Assembly: GCA_016207475.1 (NCBI GenBank)
Contig: JACQPM010000077.1
Span: 1 to 21,718 of the forward strand
Source of the DNA: Methanobacteriota archaeon
Lineage (GTDB): Archaea > Hydrothermarchaeota > Hydrothermarchaeia > Hydrothermarchaeales > JACQPM01
Reading direction: 5' to 3'
Length of the DNA stretch: 21,718 nucleotides
The position numbers and the translations under genes are program-made. Shown here piece by piece: positions 1 through 7,738 of this stretch (the stretch's first letter is position 1; every line of letters starts with the position of its first letter). The notes beneath the pieces were generated by a model. The model saw only the letters and a program-made list of their open reading frames with translations. It ran no database searches and was not told the origin of the DNA.

Positions 1-630
1 CCGGAGCAGCAGGAGAGGCTCCACGAGGCCGTGAGCTCCCTCAGGACCAGGTTCGAGCAGTTTGCCACCTTCGACACCACCATCCCCTGCTACTATCTGA
101 GTGTAGGGGACAGGCTGACGGATCTCGTGGTGGGGCTCTCCGGCCGCCCGGAGTACTTCCTGGAGGCCCCAGAGAGGTACCCCCTCTTCATGGAGGAGCT
201 CGTGGGCATGGTGGAGACGGTATGCGAGAGGCTCTCCGAGATCATGGTGGACTGGAAGAACATAATGCTCTATAAGGCCACCACCGATCTGACGCCGGTA
301 TGTTGCGTAATCAAACCTCCCCTCGAGCTGGGGGCTGACATCCCTTCGTTCATAAAGGACCCGGAGGCTTATGCCAGGAGAAACTTCCGGGCGGTCCAGG
401 AGCGGCTGGCGAATGTGGACTCCCTCATCACCACAGAGCTCGAGCGCCTCACGATCCTCCCCATCTCCAGCCTCTGGAAGGTCTCCGACGGCCTCCTCTC
501 CAAGGCAAAGGAGGAGCGCGGGGTCAGGAAGGCCGTGCTGGTGATAGCGGCGGACATGGTCCTGAACTACGTCCAGGACATGTTGAAGCGCCCGGAGATC
601 CTGGAGAGGCTGAAGAGGGGGATCATCTAG
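1..630 (+). CDS. Unknown protein, 5'-truncated
   Basis: The frame is open from the first base of the window (P-E-Q-Q-E-R-L-H-E-A before the first GTG at 31), so the start very probably lies upstream and only about 209 C-terminal residues are visible. I do not recognise a family. The visible part looks soluble, mixed alpha/beta, with a helical C-terminus (V-L-N-Y-V-Q-D-M-L) and no convincing membrane segment. Cysteines occur at an I-P-C-Y-Y site and a V-C-C-V site. Its stop codon overlaps the stop of the convergent exported-protein gene in a shared CTAG. An isolated GTG start at 31 is possible but has no good Shine-Dalgarno sequence. Nothing ties it functionally to the tubulin-like genes except proximity. 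Confidence 0.75.
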   Translation, partial: PEQQERLHEAVSSLRTRFEQFATFDTTIPCYYLSVGDRLTDLVVGLSGRPEYFLEAPERYPLFMEELVGMVETVCERLSEIMVDWKNIMLYKATTDLTPVCCVIKPPLELGADIPSFIKDPEAYARRNFRAVQERLANVDSLITTELERLTILPISSLWKVSDGLLSKAKEERGVRKAVLVIAADMVLNYVQDMLKRPEILERLKRGII

Positions 631-2648
631 TCGGTCTTGGCCTTCTTATCGACCTTCTCCATAACCAGCTCCCCCAACTGGATTGAGACTTCATCCTCCC
701 GGAAGCGGTATAGGCCCAGGGTAACCCTCCCCACCAGCCAGAGGGAGAAGAAGGCCAGGAGGGAGGCATAGGCGAGGAAGGCCCTATGGATAGCCGTCCT
801 CTGGGCCTTCAGGTCCCCGCCTCTGGTCAGGAGGAGGTCGGCCTCGTTCTCCTCCCCGGCGTTCTTGAAGAGGGCCTCGGCCTCGGCAAACTTCCTCACG
901 GCGCTGTCGTAGTTGGCGGCCACGAACTCGTAGGAGAAGGGGTTCAGGACGAAGTAAGAACCCCTGAAGGCCCAGGCCTGCTGCCTGGCGCTGGAGAGCT
1001 CCTCCTCGCCCTCCAGCTTTGCGTTGGTGGCTTTTATGACCGCCTCCTCATACCTTCCCTCCATCTCCTTCTGCCGCTTGGAGAACTCCTCCGCCCTCTT
1101 GGCATCGCCCATCGAGGCATAGAGCTGCTTGATCCTCTTGTAGTGGTTCACGGCCGCCCTGTAGTTCGTCTCTCTCTCCCCCTCTGCGAGTCCCACCAGG
1201 TCGTTGAGCAACCCCAGGGAGAAAGATCCCCACATGGCCTCGGCCGCCTTCACGGCCTCGCTGGAGTGGACCTTCAGGATGGGGTCCGCTAGGTTCTGGT
1301 CCCCGATCTTCATCCTGTTAAGGGCCTCTCTCGCCCTTATGGCCGCATCGGCCTCGAAGAGCCTGTCGGGGGTCTTGACGGTCAGGGCCCCCTGGAGGTT
1401 GCTGAAGAGGGTCCTGGAGCCGCTGTAGACGGCCATGACGTTGGAGATCTTCCTCAGTTCCGTTATCCCCCTGGCATTCTCCAGAAGGGCTACGCTGCTA
1501 TTTATCACCGCGGCGGAGGCGGTGAGGTTCTCCACCGGCGTGGCATTCTTCAAGAACTTTATGGCATCGTCCACCCCTGGGAAGTATACCAGCACGCCGG
1601 CCTCCACGAAGTTCGTCCCTGCATACTCCGCGGACACGCTCAACCGGAAGCGCTTCTCCCCCAGGCTGGCGTCGGGGGGCAGGAAGAGCCTGAAGGGATA
1701 GCTGACGGACCCTCCAGCGGGGACGTACTCCTGCTGGGGGAAAGAGATCCAACCCTCTTCCCCTGTCACGAGGACTACCTTTATTCCCTCCACCGGAGTG
1801 AAACCGCCTGTCTCGCTTACCGCCAGGAAGGCCTGGGCCGTGTCCTTCCCGGTCTCGAAAGTGACCTTCCCGAAGTCCAGGGTGGTCTTGTCCAGAGATA
1901 CGACGGGGGTAGGAATCTCGTAACTGGCCTCAGTGATCGAGAGGGCCGCGGGCGAGGTGGTGTCGAAAGCGGTCTTGACGGTATAGACCCCGGGCCTCAG
2001 GAAGCGGGCAGGGACCTCCACATTTACCGCCACTTCCTTGGTACCGAAGGGGGATATGTCGCCCAGCCGGCCCGAGAAGGCCAATATGGCAGGTCCGAAG
2101 GCCGTTATGAGGACCGAGACGTTCCCGGCACTCTTGTAGCCCATGACCTCCTTGACGGTCACTTTCCTGGCGAAGCTGGAGCCCGCCTTCACCTTCCCCC
2201 AGGCGGCCACGTCCCAGGTGGCGTTGAGGGTGGCTGGCGGGTGCTTCACATTCACGGTTATAGGGAGGAGGTTGTCGGCCTTGGCGTCGGCGGAGGTGAC
2301 CTTGAGCCAGCCCTCGTAGAAGCCCTCACTCAGGTTGCTGGATATATGGAAGATGAGGTCTACCCTCTCTCCACTCCCACCCCCTACCGCCAGGAAGGTG
2401 GTGCTGAGGGAGGTGGTGATGCCGTTTATGTTCGTAGTGGCGGTCAGCCCGTTGATACTCTCGGTGACGTTCTTTGGGTTTATGATCCTGAGGGTGGTGT
2501 TGTAATCGAAGCTCTCCACGGAGCCCTTGGGCTTGTCGAAGGTGACGAATATGTCATGGTCTGTCAGGGTCACATCCACCTCAGCAGCCTCGACCACCGG
2601 CAGGGCCGCGAAGGCGATGAGAAGGACAAATAATATCTCAGATCTCAA
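627..2648 (-). CDS. Exported Ig-like protein with helical stalk and C-terminal membrane anchor
   Basis: 673 aa. Residues 1-21 form a Sec signal peptide ending V-V-E-A. Residues about 22-355 are beta-rich, sequon-containing repeats resembling the bacterial/archaeal Ig-like or NEW3/CARDB group. Residues about 357-615 are helical and TPR-like. A membrane helix lies near 620-641, and a short charged tail follows (contains Q-L-G-E-L-V-M). Predicted topology: large extracellular domain, C-terminus inside. The start is TTG at 2648, supported by an upstream GGTGAGG; it overlaps the end of the preceding gene by 11 bp, so the two are translated from one message. The helical module and tail resemble the C-terminal half of that neighbour. 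A surface or envelope partner for the divergent tubulin-like operon is inferred from position only. Confidence 0.85.
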   Translation of the reverse strand: MRSEILFVLLIAFAALPVVEAAEVDVTLTDHDIFVTFDKPKGSVESFDYNTTLRIINPKNVTESINGLTATTNINGITTSLSTTFLAVGGGSGERVDLIFHISSNLSEGFYEGWLKVTSADAKADNLLPITVNVKHPPATLNATWDVAAWGKVKAGSSFARKVTVKEVMGYKSAGNVSVLITAFGPAILAFSGRLGDISPFGTKEVAVNVEVPARFLRPGVYTVKTAFDTTSPAALSITEASYEIPTPVVSLDKTTLDFGKVTFETGKDTAQAFLAVSETGGFTPVEGIKVVLVTGEEGWISFPQQEYVPAGGSVSYPFRLFLPPDASLGEKRFRLSVSAEYAGTNFVEAGVLVYFPGVDDAIKFLKNATPVENLTASAAVINSSVALLENARGITELRKISNVMAVYSGSRTLFSNLQGALTVKTPDRLFEADAAIRAREALNRMKIGDQNLADPILKVHSSEAVKAAEAMWGSFSLGLLNDLVGLAEGERETNYRAAVNHYKRIKQLYASMGDAKRAEEFSKRQKEMEGRYEEAVIKATNAKLEGEEELSSARQQAWAFRGSYFVLNPFSYEFVAANYDSAVRKFAEAEALFKNAGEENEADLLLTRGGDLKAQRTAIHRAFLAYASLLAFFSLWLVGRVTLGLYRFREDEVSIQLGELVMEKVDKKAKTD

Positions 2649-3618
2649 CGGCCCTCACCTGCATCAGCTCGTTCCCCAGATAATACTCATAGGTGTCCCT
2701 GGACCAGGCCAGGAGGCGGTCGACGACGTAGAGGGCAGAAGCCAGGAGCAGGATAGTAACCCCTGCGAAATAGACCACGAGCCCCCTCCCGAGGGCATCC
2801 ATGGAATCGGCCGTCTCACGGAGCCTCTCCTCCGTGGCCGTGACCTTTACCTCCTCGTGGTGGTAATCGTAGTAGACCTTGGCCTCCCGATATAGGGCCC
2901 CGGCCTCCCTGGCGAGGGCATAGGCAGTAACCCTGGAGAAGACACTCCCGCCTTTCAGACCCCGGGCTTCAGACAACCCTCCCTCGGCGGTGCCGAAGAG
3001 ACCATCGGCCTTCCCCATCTCCACCCTATACCGCTCCTCCAGGGTCTGGGCCTTTATCTTGCTGTTGGTAGCCGCCGGGATCTCATCTGCTATCTCGTAG
3101 GCCCTGGAGGCGAGGGCGTAGTACCGGATCTTGTCCCTGCTGACGGCGGTCCCTTCCGCATTCCTGAGGTAGTCCCCCCCCTGGGCGAAGAGGAAGCCCT
3201 GCAGCGCCCCTTGGGCGACGTTGAGGAGGTCCTCGGCCTCAAGCCCGTACTCTGGCCTCTTCATCTTGCTCAGCTCCTGGGCCCTCTGGCCGAGCCCCAC
3301 GGCGACCTCCAGGGCCTTGGAGCGGTCCTCGAAGGCCTGGGACTTCTGGAGCCGATAGGCTTTGTCAAAGTCCTTGATGAAGTCCCTGGCAGAAGCGGCG
3401 AAGTCCCTGAGGTCGTCGGGGCAGTCCTTCCTCTCCCTCCCGTAGAGGAGGAGGAGGATGTCCTGCTTTGCCGTATCCAGGAGGGGATACTCATCGAAGG
3501 CCTCGGAGCTGATGCCCCTTATCTGTATGGCCACATCCGTACACCCCTGGGCGGCCGCGGGAGGCGCATAGGCAGCTAGGAGAATTAGGATTAGGGCGGA
3601 GAAGGCCCCGAGACGCAT
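2638..3618 (-). CDS. Exported helical protein with C-terminal membrane anchor
   Basis: 326 aa. There is a signal peptide at about 1-24 (A-P-P-A-A-A-Q). The rest of the ectodomain is almost entirely helical and contains two cysteines (C26, C66) that could pair. A membrane helix lies near 279-300, followed by a 23-residue tail ending Y-L-G-N-E-L-M-Q-V-R-A-V-E-I. It is first in a two-gene operon. Its residues about 165-255 align by eye with the juxtamembrane helices of the next gene: E-R-Y, then A-E-x-x-L-S-x-A-R, then R-G-S/G-G-S, then A-x-A-L-Y/F-K-x-A. The ATG at 3618 has GAGGGAG seven bases upstream. It is divergent from the tubulin-like operon over a short shared promoter region. Function unknown; a ligand-sensing or scaffold ectodomain is possible. 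Confidence 0.85.
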   Translation of the reverse strand: MRLGAFSALILILLAAYAPPAAAQGCTDVAIQIRGISSEAFDEYPLLDTAKQDILLLLYGRERKDCPDDLRDFAASARDFIKDFDKAYRLQKSQAFEDRSKALEVAVGLGQRAQELSKMKRPEYGLEAEDLLNVAQGALQGFLFAQGGDYLRNAEGTAVSRDKIRYYALASRAYEIADEIPAATNSKIKAQTLEERYRVEMGKADGLFGTAEGGLSEARGLKGGSVFSRVTAYALAREAGALYREAKVYYDYHHEEVKVTATEERLRETADSMDALGRGLVVYFAGVTILLLASALYVVDRLLAWSRDTYEYYLGNELMQVRAVEI

Positions 3619-3727
3619 GGTACTCCCTCTTTACCGATAAATATATTAATCTTTGGAGCGACCGTTATTCAAGACCAAACTAGCAGCCGAATGCCAAAAC
3701 AGCGGCATTTTGTGGAAAGGTGCAAGG
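3619..3727. promoter_or_regulatory. Divergent promoter region with one central AT-rich TATA element
   Basis: The only AT-rich element is GATAAATATATTAAT at 3636-3650. Read on the plus strand it would start transcription near 3670, giving a leader of about 55 nt for the tubulin-like gene at 3728. Read on the minus strand it would start near 3618, giving an almost leaderless message for the exported-protein gene, although that gene also has a GAGGGAG Shine-Dalgarno sequence at about 3622-3628. One element may serve both directions, or a second weak one may be missed. Confidence 0.55.
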
Positions 3728-4942
3728 ATGCCTTACGCGTTCATAGGTATCGGGCAGTGCGGAGGGGGTATAGTAGACGCCGCCTACTCCGATAAGCGGA
3801 TGTTCGAGGTAGCGGTACCCATCGTCGTCAACTCCGCCACCATGGACCTCCAGACGATGAAGCACATCGGCCGGAAGTACTGGGTGGGCATGTCCAGGGA
3901 CCGGGGCTTCATCGATGGGACGATGGAAGGCTTCGAGCACTTCGTCAGCGGGGGCTACGGGAAGAATAGGCTGAGGGCCGAGGAGGATGCCCAGCGCCAC
4001 GAGGATACCATAAGGGAGATGATAGTCAAGAGGGCGGGGGTGAAGGGGGAGACCGAGAAGGGCACGGGGATACCCATGGCCTTTGTGGTCTTCGGCCTTG
4101 GCGGTGGCACGGGCTCTGGCCTGGGACCCACGGTGGCCAAGGCCCTTAAGGACCTGAAGATACCGGTCGTCGCCGTCGTGGTCCTCCCGGCCAACCACGA
4201 GGGGGGCCTCACCGCCCGCAACGCCGTCGAGTGCCTCAATATATTGATCAAGTACGTGGACTCCATAATCCTGGTGGACAACCAGAAGCTCGCCTTTGCC
4301 GAGTCCACCGAGGTCCTCTTCCAGCGGTTCAACGAGTACGTTGCCAACAGCCTGAGGGACATAGTCATAGGGACGGCCCTCGAGAAGATCAGCCTGGGGC
4401 AGTTCGAAGGCTATGCCCCTGTCATCGATCTGAAGGACATGATCTCGGCCACCTCCTTCACCCTGGGGAAGAAGCAGCTCCCGGGCTTCGCCTGCCTCGG
4501 ACGGGCCAGCGAGAAGACCAGGGGGCTCCTGCACTATATATTCCCATTCGGCGGTTACAAGGAGATCGACGTGGTGAGCCTCCTCTACAGAGCCTTCATG
4601 AAGCTCTCGGTGGAGGACGTGAGGGTGGGGGAGGCTGAGAAGAATCTGGTCCTCCTGAGGCTCCCGCCGGCATACCTGGCCAAGGACGGGAAGATAAACA
4701 CGGGCATGGCCAAGATGGTCATGGAGGAGCGCTCCAGGTTGGGGGAGACCCACTTCGGCGTGGGCCTGACCAGGAGGAACGTGGCCACCGCCACCATCCT
4801 CCTCACCTACCGTCCCAGCCAGATAAGCCGGCTGAAGGCCCTCGACCAGCTGGCGAGGCAGTACGAGGATATAACCCTCCAGGTCCTGGAGAAGTACGAG
4901 AAGGACTTCTCGGTGGAGGGGAAGGGAGAAGCCAAGGGATGA
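3728..4942 (+). CDS. Tubulin/FtsZ-superfamily GTPase, CetZ/FtsZ-like (protein A)
   Basis: 404 aa. The GTP-binding features in order are: T1 loop G7-I-G-Q-C-G12; T4 tubulin signature G125-G-G-T-G-S-G131 within V-F-G-L-G-G-G-T-G-S-G; a V-V-L-P-A-N-H-E-G-G-L-T-A-R-N-A stretch (about 151-166) like the segment after T4 in FtsZ/CetZ; V-D-N-Q near 183-186; and a T7 loop I-D-L-K-D with acidic residues D234 and D237, where FtsZ keeps its catalytic aspartates. GTP-dependent filament assembly is expected from the family. The overall layout is closest by eye to CetZ/FtsZ; the T3 loop (S-G-G-Y-G-K-N) is unusual. The frame stays open back to a TTG at 3653, but that lies beside the TATA box and the G-I-G-Q strand begins right after ATG 3728, so 3728 is preferred. 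It overlaps the next gene by ATGA. Confidence 0.92.
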   Translation: MPYAFIGIGQCGGGIVDAAYSDKRMFEVAVPIVVNSATMDLQTMKHIGRKYWVGMSRDRGFIDGTMEGFEHFVSGGYGKNRLRAEEDAQRHEDTIREMIVKRAGVKGETEKGTGIPMAFVVFGLGGGTGSGLGPTVAKALKDLKIPVVAVVVLPANHEGGLTARNAVECLNILIKYVDSIILVDNQKLAFAESTEVLFQRFNEYVANSLRDIVIGTALEKISLGQFEGYAPVIDLKDMISATSFTLGKKQLPGFACLGRASEKTRGLLHYIFPFGGYKEIDVVSLLYRAFMKLSVEDVRVGEAEKNLVLLRLPPAYLAKDGKINTGMAKMVMEERSRLGETHFGVGLTRRNVATATILLTYRPSQISRLKALDQLARQYEDITLQVLEKYEKDFSVEGKGEAKG

Positions 4943-6381
4943 ACGAGTACATCCTCACCGGGGCCGTCATCCTGGGCGTCCTGGGCGCAGGCTTCGGCCT
5001 CCTCATGGTCTACGGCGTCTCGGAGGTGGTCTACTTCGGGATAGCGGTCACGGCCGTGGCCATCTTCGGGGCCCTGGCCTACTCCTGGTGGCAGACAAAG
5101 GTCGACAAGACGGTGGAGACGCTCAAAGTGGATGTCCTGATGAAGATCAGGAGGGATTACGCCGAGACGAAGGAGTTCATAACCCAGGCTGGCGAACTGA
5201 CGGATGTGGCCCCCATCCTCAGGGACCTGGAACTCCTCAAGGAAGAGCTGAAGAAGCTCAACCTCTTCGAGGTGGAAGACCAGAATACGGAGGCCTTCAA
5301 AGCCTACACATTGACCAGGATAGAGAAGGAGAACAGGAAGACGGACCAGAAGCTCCGCTCCCTGGAGGCCCTGGCGGCGGGGGAGTACAAGCCGCGGCTC
5401 GACGAATACATAAATAATCTCAGGGGTGCGCTCTCAAAACTCCAGGCGGGAGGTTACAGGATCCAGGGGCAGATAGGAGAGTTCGGCGAGGTCGCCGGCC
5501 TCATCTCCAAGAGCCTCAGGGAGATGCTGGACAAGAAGAAGAAGCTCTTCGAGAAGTCTGTGGCCATCATAGACCTCTGTATAACAGAGGCCGAGGAGAT
5601 CTGTACCGCCTGCACAAAGCTGGGGGATGTGGCGTCCATCGACGACTGCATACCAGAGGCCAGGGCTAACCGCCTCGAACCAGATAAGGCCGTGAGGCTG
5701 CTGGTAGAATCGCGGAGGAAGCTCACTGGCATGCTCAAGGGGACCTTCGAGGAGCAGCGGACCCAACTCGTCTCTTCCCTGGAAGAGGTTCTGAAGCTCG
5801 TACAGGGTGAGCAGGTAGGGGCCGAGTGGAGGGCCGCCATAGAGGGGCTCCTGGCCAAGGCCCTCTCTGCAGACGATCCTGGGCAGATGAAGGAGCTCCA
5901 GGGGCTGGAGGCCCAGTACAAATCCAAGACCTTCAGCCTCATATCAGAGCTCCATGGGAGGATCAACAAGCTGGAGGAGGAGACAGGGAAGTACTACGAT
6001 GAGAAGGTCTGGACCCCCGACCTGGAGATAGAAGGGCTTGTAAAGAGCGTGAGCCCCAGGGACGAGTTGAAGTCCTTCACCGCCAAGGCCACGGAGGCCC
6101 TGGCGCACCTGACGCAGCAGCTGGAGAAGGACGCCGTCTTCCTCAAGGTGATCCAGAGCTACGCCAAGGTGGAGCCCCTCATAGTCAAGAAGCTGGAGGA
6201 TAAGGGGGAGCTGAAGGCAGCGGAGTTCGATGTCAAGTACCCGGATAAGTTCTTGGCCCTCTACAGCCTCAAGCACCAGGAGACGACCTTCACCGACGGT
6301 ACCCTGGCCATGAAGAAGGCACCGAGCAAGGAGGCAAGTAGCCTGAAGGAGCGGCTCCTGAAGAAGAGGAAGGTGCAGTGA
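4939..6381 (+). CDS. Membrane-hairpin coiled-coil protein between the two tubulin-like genes
   Basis: 480 aa. Two hydrophobic helices at about 5-25 and 30-50, joined by a very short turn, form an N-terminal membrane hairpin that would put both ends in the cytoplasm. Residues about 55-410 are highly charged, helical and partly heptad-like. A cysteine group sits at 214-237 (C214, C222, C225, C237). Residues about 410-455 look like a small compact domain, possibly winged-helix-like, and the tail is basic (L-L-K-K-R-K-V-Q). It is translationally coupled to both neighbours: ATGA overlap upstream and one base downstream. The plan recalls EzrA-type membrane tethers of FtsZ, but I see no sequence match. 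I infer a membrane anchor or regulator for the two GTPases. Confidence 0.85.
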   Translation: MNEYILTGAVILGVLGAGFGLLMVYGVSEVVYFGIAVTAVAIFGALAYSWWQTKVDKTVETLKVDVLMKIRRDYAETKEFITQAGELTDVAPILRDLELLKEELKKLNLFEVEDQNTEAFKAYTLTRIEKENRKTDQKLRSLEALAAGEYKPRLDEYINNLRGALSKLQAGGYRIQGQIGEFGEVAGLISKSLREMLDKKKKLFEKSVAIIDLCITEAEEICTACTKLGDVASIDDCIPEARANRLEPDKAVRLLVESRRKLTGMLKGTFEEQRTQLVSSLEEVLKLVQGEQVGAEWRAAIEGLLAKALSADDPGQMKELQGLEAQYKSKTFSLISELHGRINKLEEETGKYYDEKVWTPDLEIEGLVKSVSPRDELKSFTAKATEALAHLTQQLEKDAVFLKVIQSYAKVEPLIVKKLEDKGELKAAEFDVKYPDKFLALYSLKHQETTFTDGTLAMKKAPSKEASSLKERLLKKRKVQ

Positions 6382-6382
6382 G

Positions 6383-7738
6383 ATGGAGGAGCAGCCAACC
6401 CGCTGGAGCATCATCGCCTCCGGCGAAGGGGCCAATAGGATCGCCTTCCTCTACTACGCCAAGTTCAAGAACCCTGCCATAGGGGATAGGGTCCTCCTCC
6501 TCAACACCACCATGGCGGACATGAAGCCCGAGAAGACCTTCGAGTACACCCTGTCCAAGGACCCGAACCTGGTGGAGACCTTCGAGAAGATAAAGAGGGA
6601 GAAGATCTGCATCTTCGGCAAATCGCCCTCGGGGGCAGGTAACAACTGGAAGGTGGGGGAGAACGAGGCCTGGAAGGACTTCGATAGCATCAGGAGGTAC
6701 ATAACGAACCTCAAGATCGGAGGGAGGGACGTCATATTCGGGATATGCACCCTGGGCGGGGGTACTGGGAACGGCTCCCTCCCCTTCATCATCCACGAGA
6801 TGAAGTACGGCAGGAGCATCATAGCCGGGGGGGAGAACAGCTACCTAGCCATGAGCATCATGCCCTACGAGTTCGAGGCCCCCCAGAGGTTCTTCAACGC
6901 CATCTGCGGGATCACGCGTCTCCTGAAGTACGGGGAGGAGGGCAAGCAGAACGCGGACATGCTCCTCCTGGTGGACAACAACGAGATCGAGAAGAGGCTG
7001 GAGAAGAGGGATGAAAAGACAGAGGCCAAAGAGGAGCGGTATTACCGCATAAACCAGGAGATCATCAAGGCTATAAGGATGATGATAGCCCCTGGGGGGC
7101 GCAAGTCCAAGGCCACCATAGACGTCTCGGACTACTACCAGCTTCCCAGCAATATAGGGACCTATCACTTCACCCCCTGCCTCAGCATGGGGAACGACCC
7201 GGAGATCATAGGCATGGAGACGGCCATGGAGACGGCCGTGAGCCGGCCCATGGCCCCCATAGACCCGAAGACGGCCACCATGGCCTACGTCATCGTCGTG
7301 GCCCCTTCCAAGTACGTGGAGGATGGCACCTTCTCGCAGGAGGGGCTGGAGCAGACCACCCAGGACTGGGCCATAAAGAGCCTGGCCGGGAAGCGGGGCG
7401 GGTTGCTGAGGTACGCCAGCCTGGTCTCCAGCGAGGATACCGAGACCCTGGACGTGATGGTCCTCCTCGGCGGCTTCAGCCTGGGGAAGATCATAGGGAT
7501 GAGCCTCCAGAAGTACTACGACTTCAAGGAGAGCCTGAGGGTGGAAGAGGGGGAAGTGGAGCTCCTAGACGCCTCGGACCCCATGATAAGGGTCAAGATT
7601 GGTATCCACGACCTGGAGGTCATAGAGAAGAGGATGAAGGCGTACATAGCCCTCACGGAGGAGCGGATCAGGCACGCCCAGAAGGGGGAGCTGGATATAA
7701 AGAAGAAGATGACGGAGTGGGGTTTCGGTACGAAGTAG
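6383..7738 (+). CDS. Divergent tubulin-superfamily protein with tubulin-like T3 loop (protein B)
   Basis: 451 aa. The nucleotide site is recognisable but diverged. T1 is S13-G-E-G-A-N-R-I in place of G-Q-C-G-N-Q-I. T3 is F-G-K-S-P-S-G-A-G-N-N-W-K-V-G (about 78-92), almost the tubulin F-G-Q-S-G-A-G-N-N-W loop. T4 is G125-G-G-T-G-N-G131. M-P-Y-E-F-E-A-P-Q-R-F-F-N-A (about 160-173) matches the FtsZ/tubulin P-F-x-x-E-G-x-x-R segment. V-D-N-N lies at 197-200, and T7 is I-D-V-S-D with D247 and D250. A charged insertion at about 202-220 and a C-terminal helix extend it beyond a minimal FtsZ. The start ATG is one base after the previous stop, with AGGTG spaced 7 nt. It probably co-assembles with protein A, or caps or organises it; that is inference. 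Confidence 0.9.
   Translation: MEEQPTRWSIIASGEGANRIAFLYYAKFKNPAIGDRVLLLNTTMADMKPEKTFEYTLSKDPNLVETFEKIKREKICIFGKSPSGAGNNWKVGENEAWKDFDSIRRYITNLKIGGRDVIFGICTLGGGTGNGSLPFIIHEMKYGRSIIAGGENSYLAMSIMPYEFEAPQRFFNAICGITRLLKYGEEGKQNADMLLLVDNNEIEKRLEKRDEKTEAKEERYYRINQEIIKAIRMMIAPGGRKSKATIDVSDYYQLPSNIGTYHFTPCLSMGNDPEIIGMETAMETAVSRPMAPIDPKTATMAYVIVVAPSKYVEDGTFSQEGLEQTTQDWAIKSLAGKRGGLLRYASLVSSEDTETLDVMVLLGGFSLGKIIGMSLQKYYDFKESLRVEEGEVELLDASDPMIRVKIGIHDLEVIEKRMKAYIALTEERIRHAQKGELDIKKKMTEWGFGTK

Noticed and set aside
3653..3727. An N-terminal extension of tubulin-like protein A from TTG 3653
   Set aside because: The codon lies within about 5 bp of the TATA element and upstream of the predicted transcription start; the first beta strand and G-x-G loop begin right after ATG 3728.
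3680..4753. A 357-codon minus-strand open frame across tubulin-like gene A
   Set aside because: Gene A carries the unmistakable G-G-G-T-G-S-G and T7 motifs in its own frame, so this is a shadow.
3728..4942. Canonical cell-division FtsZ
   Set aside because: The T1 (G-I-G-Q-C-G) and T3 loops and the operon partners differ from division FtsZ, and I see no SepF/ZipA-type C-terminal binding tail; CetZ/FtsZ-like is the safer call.
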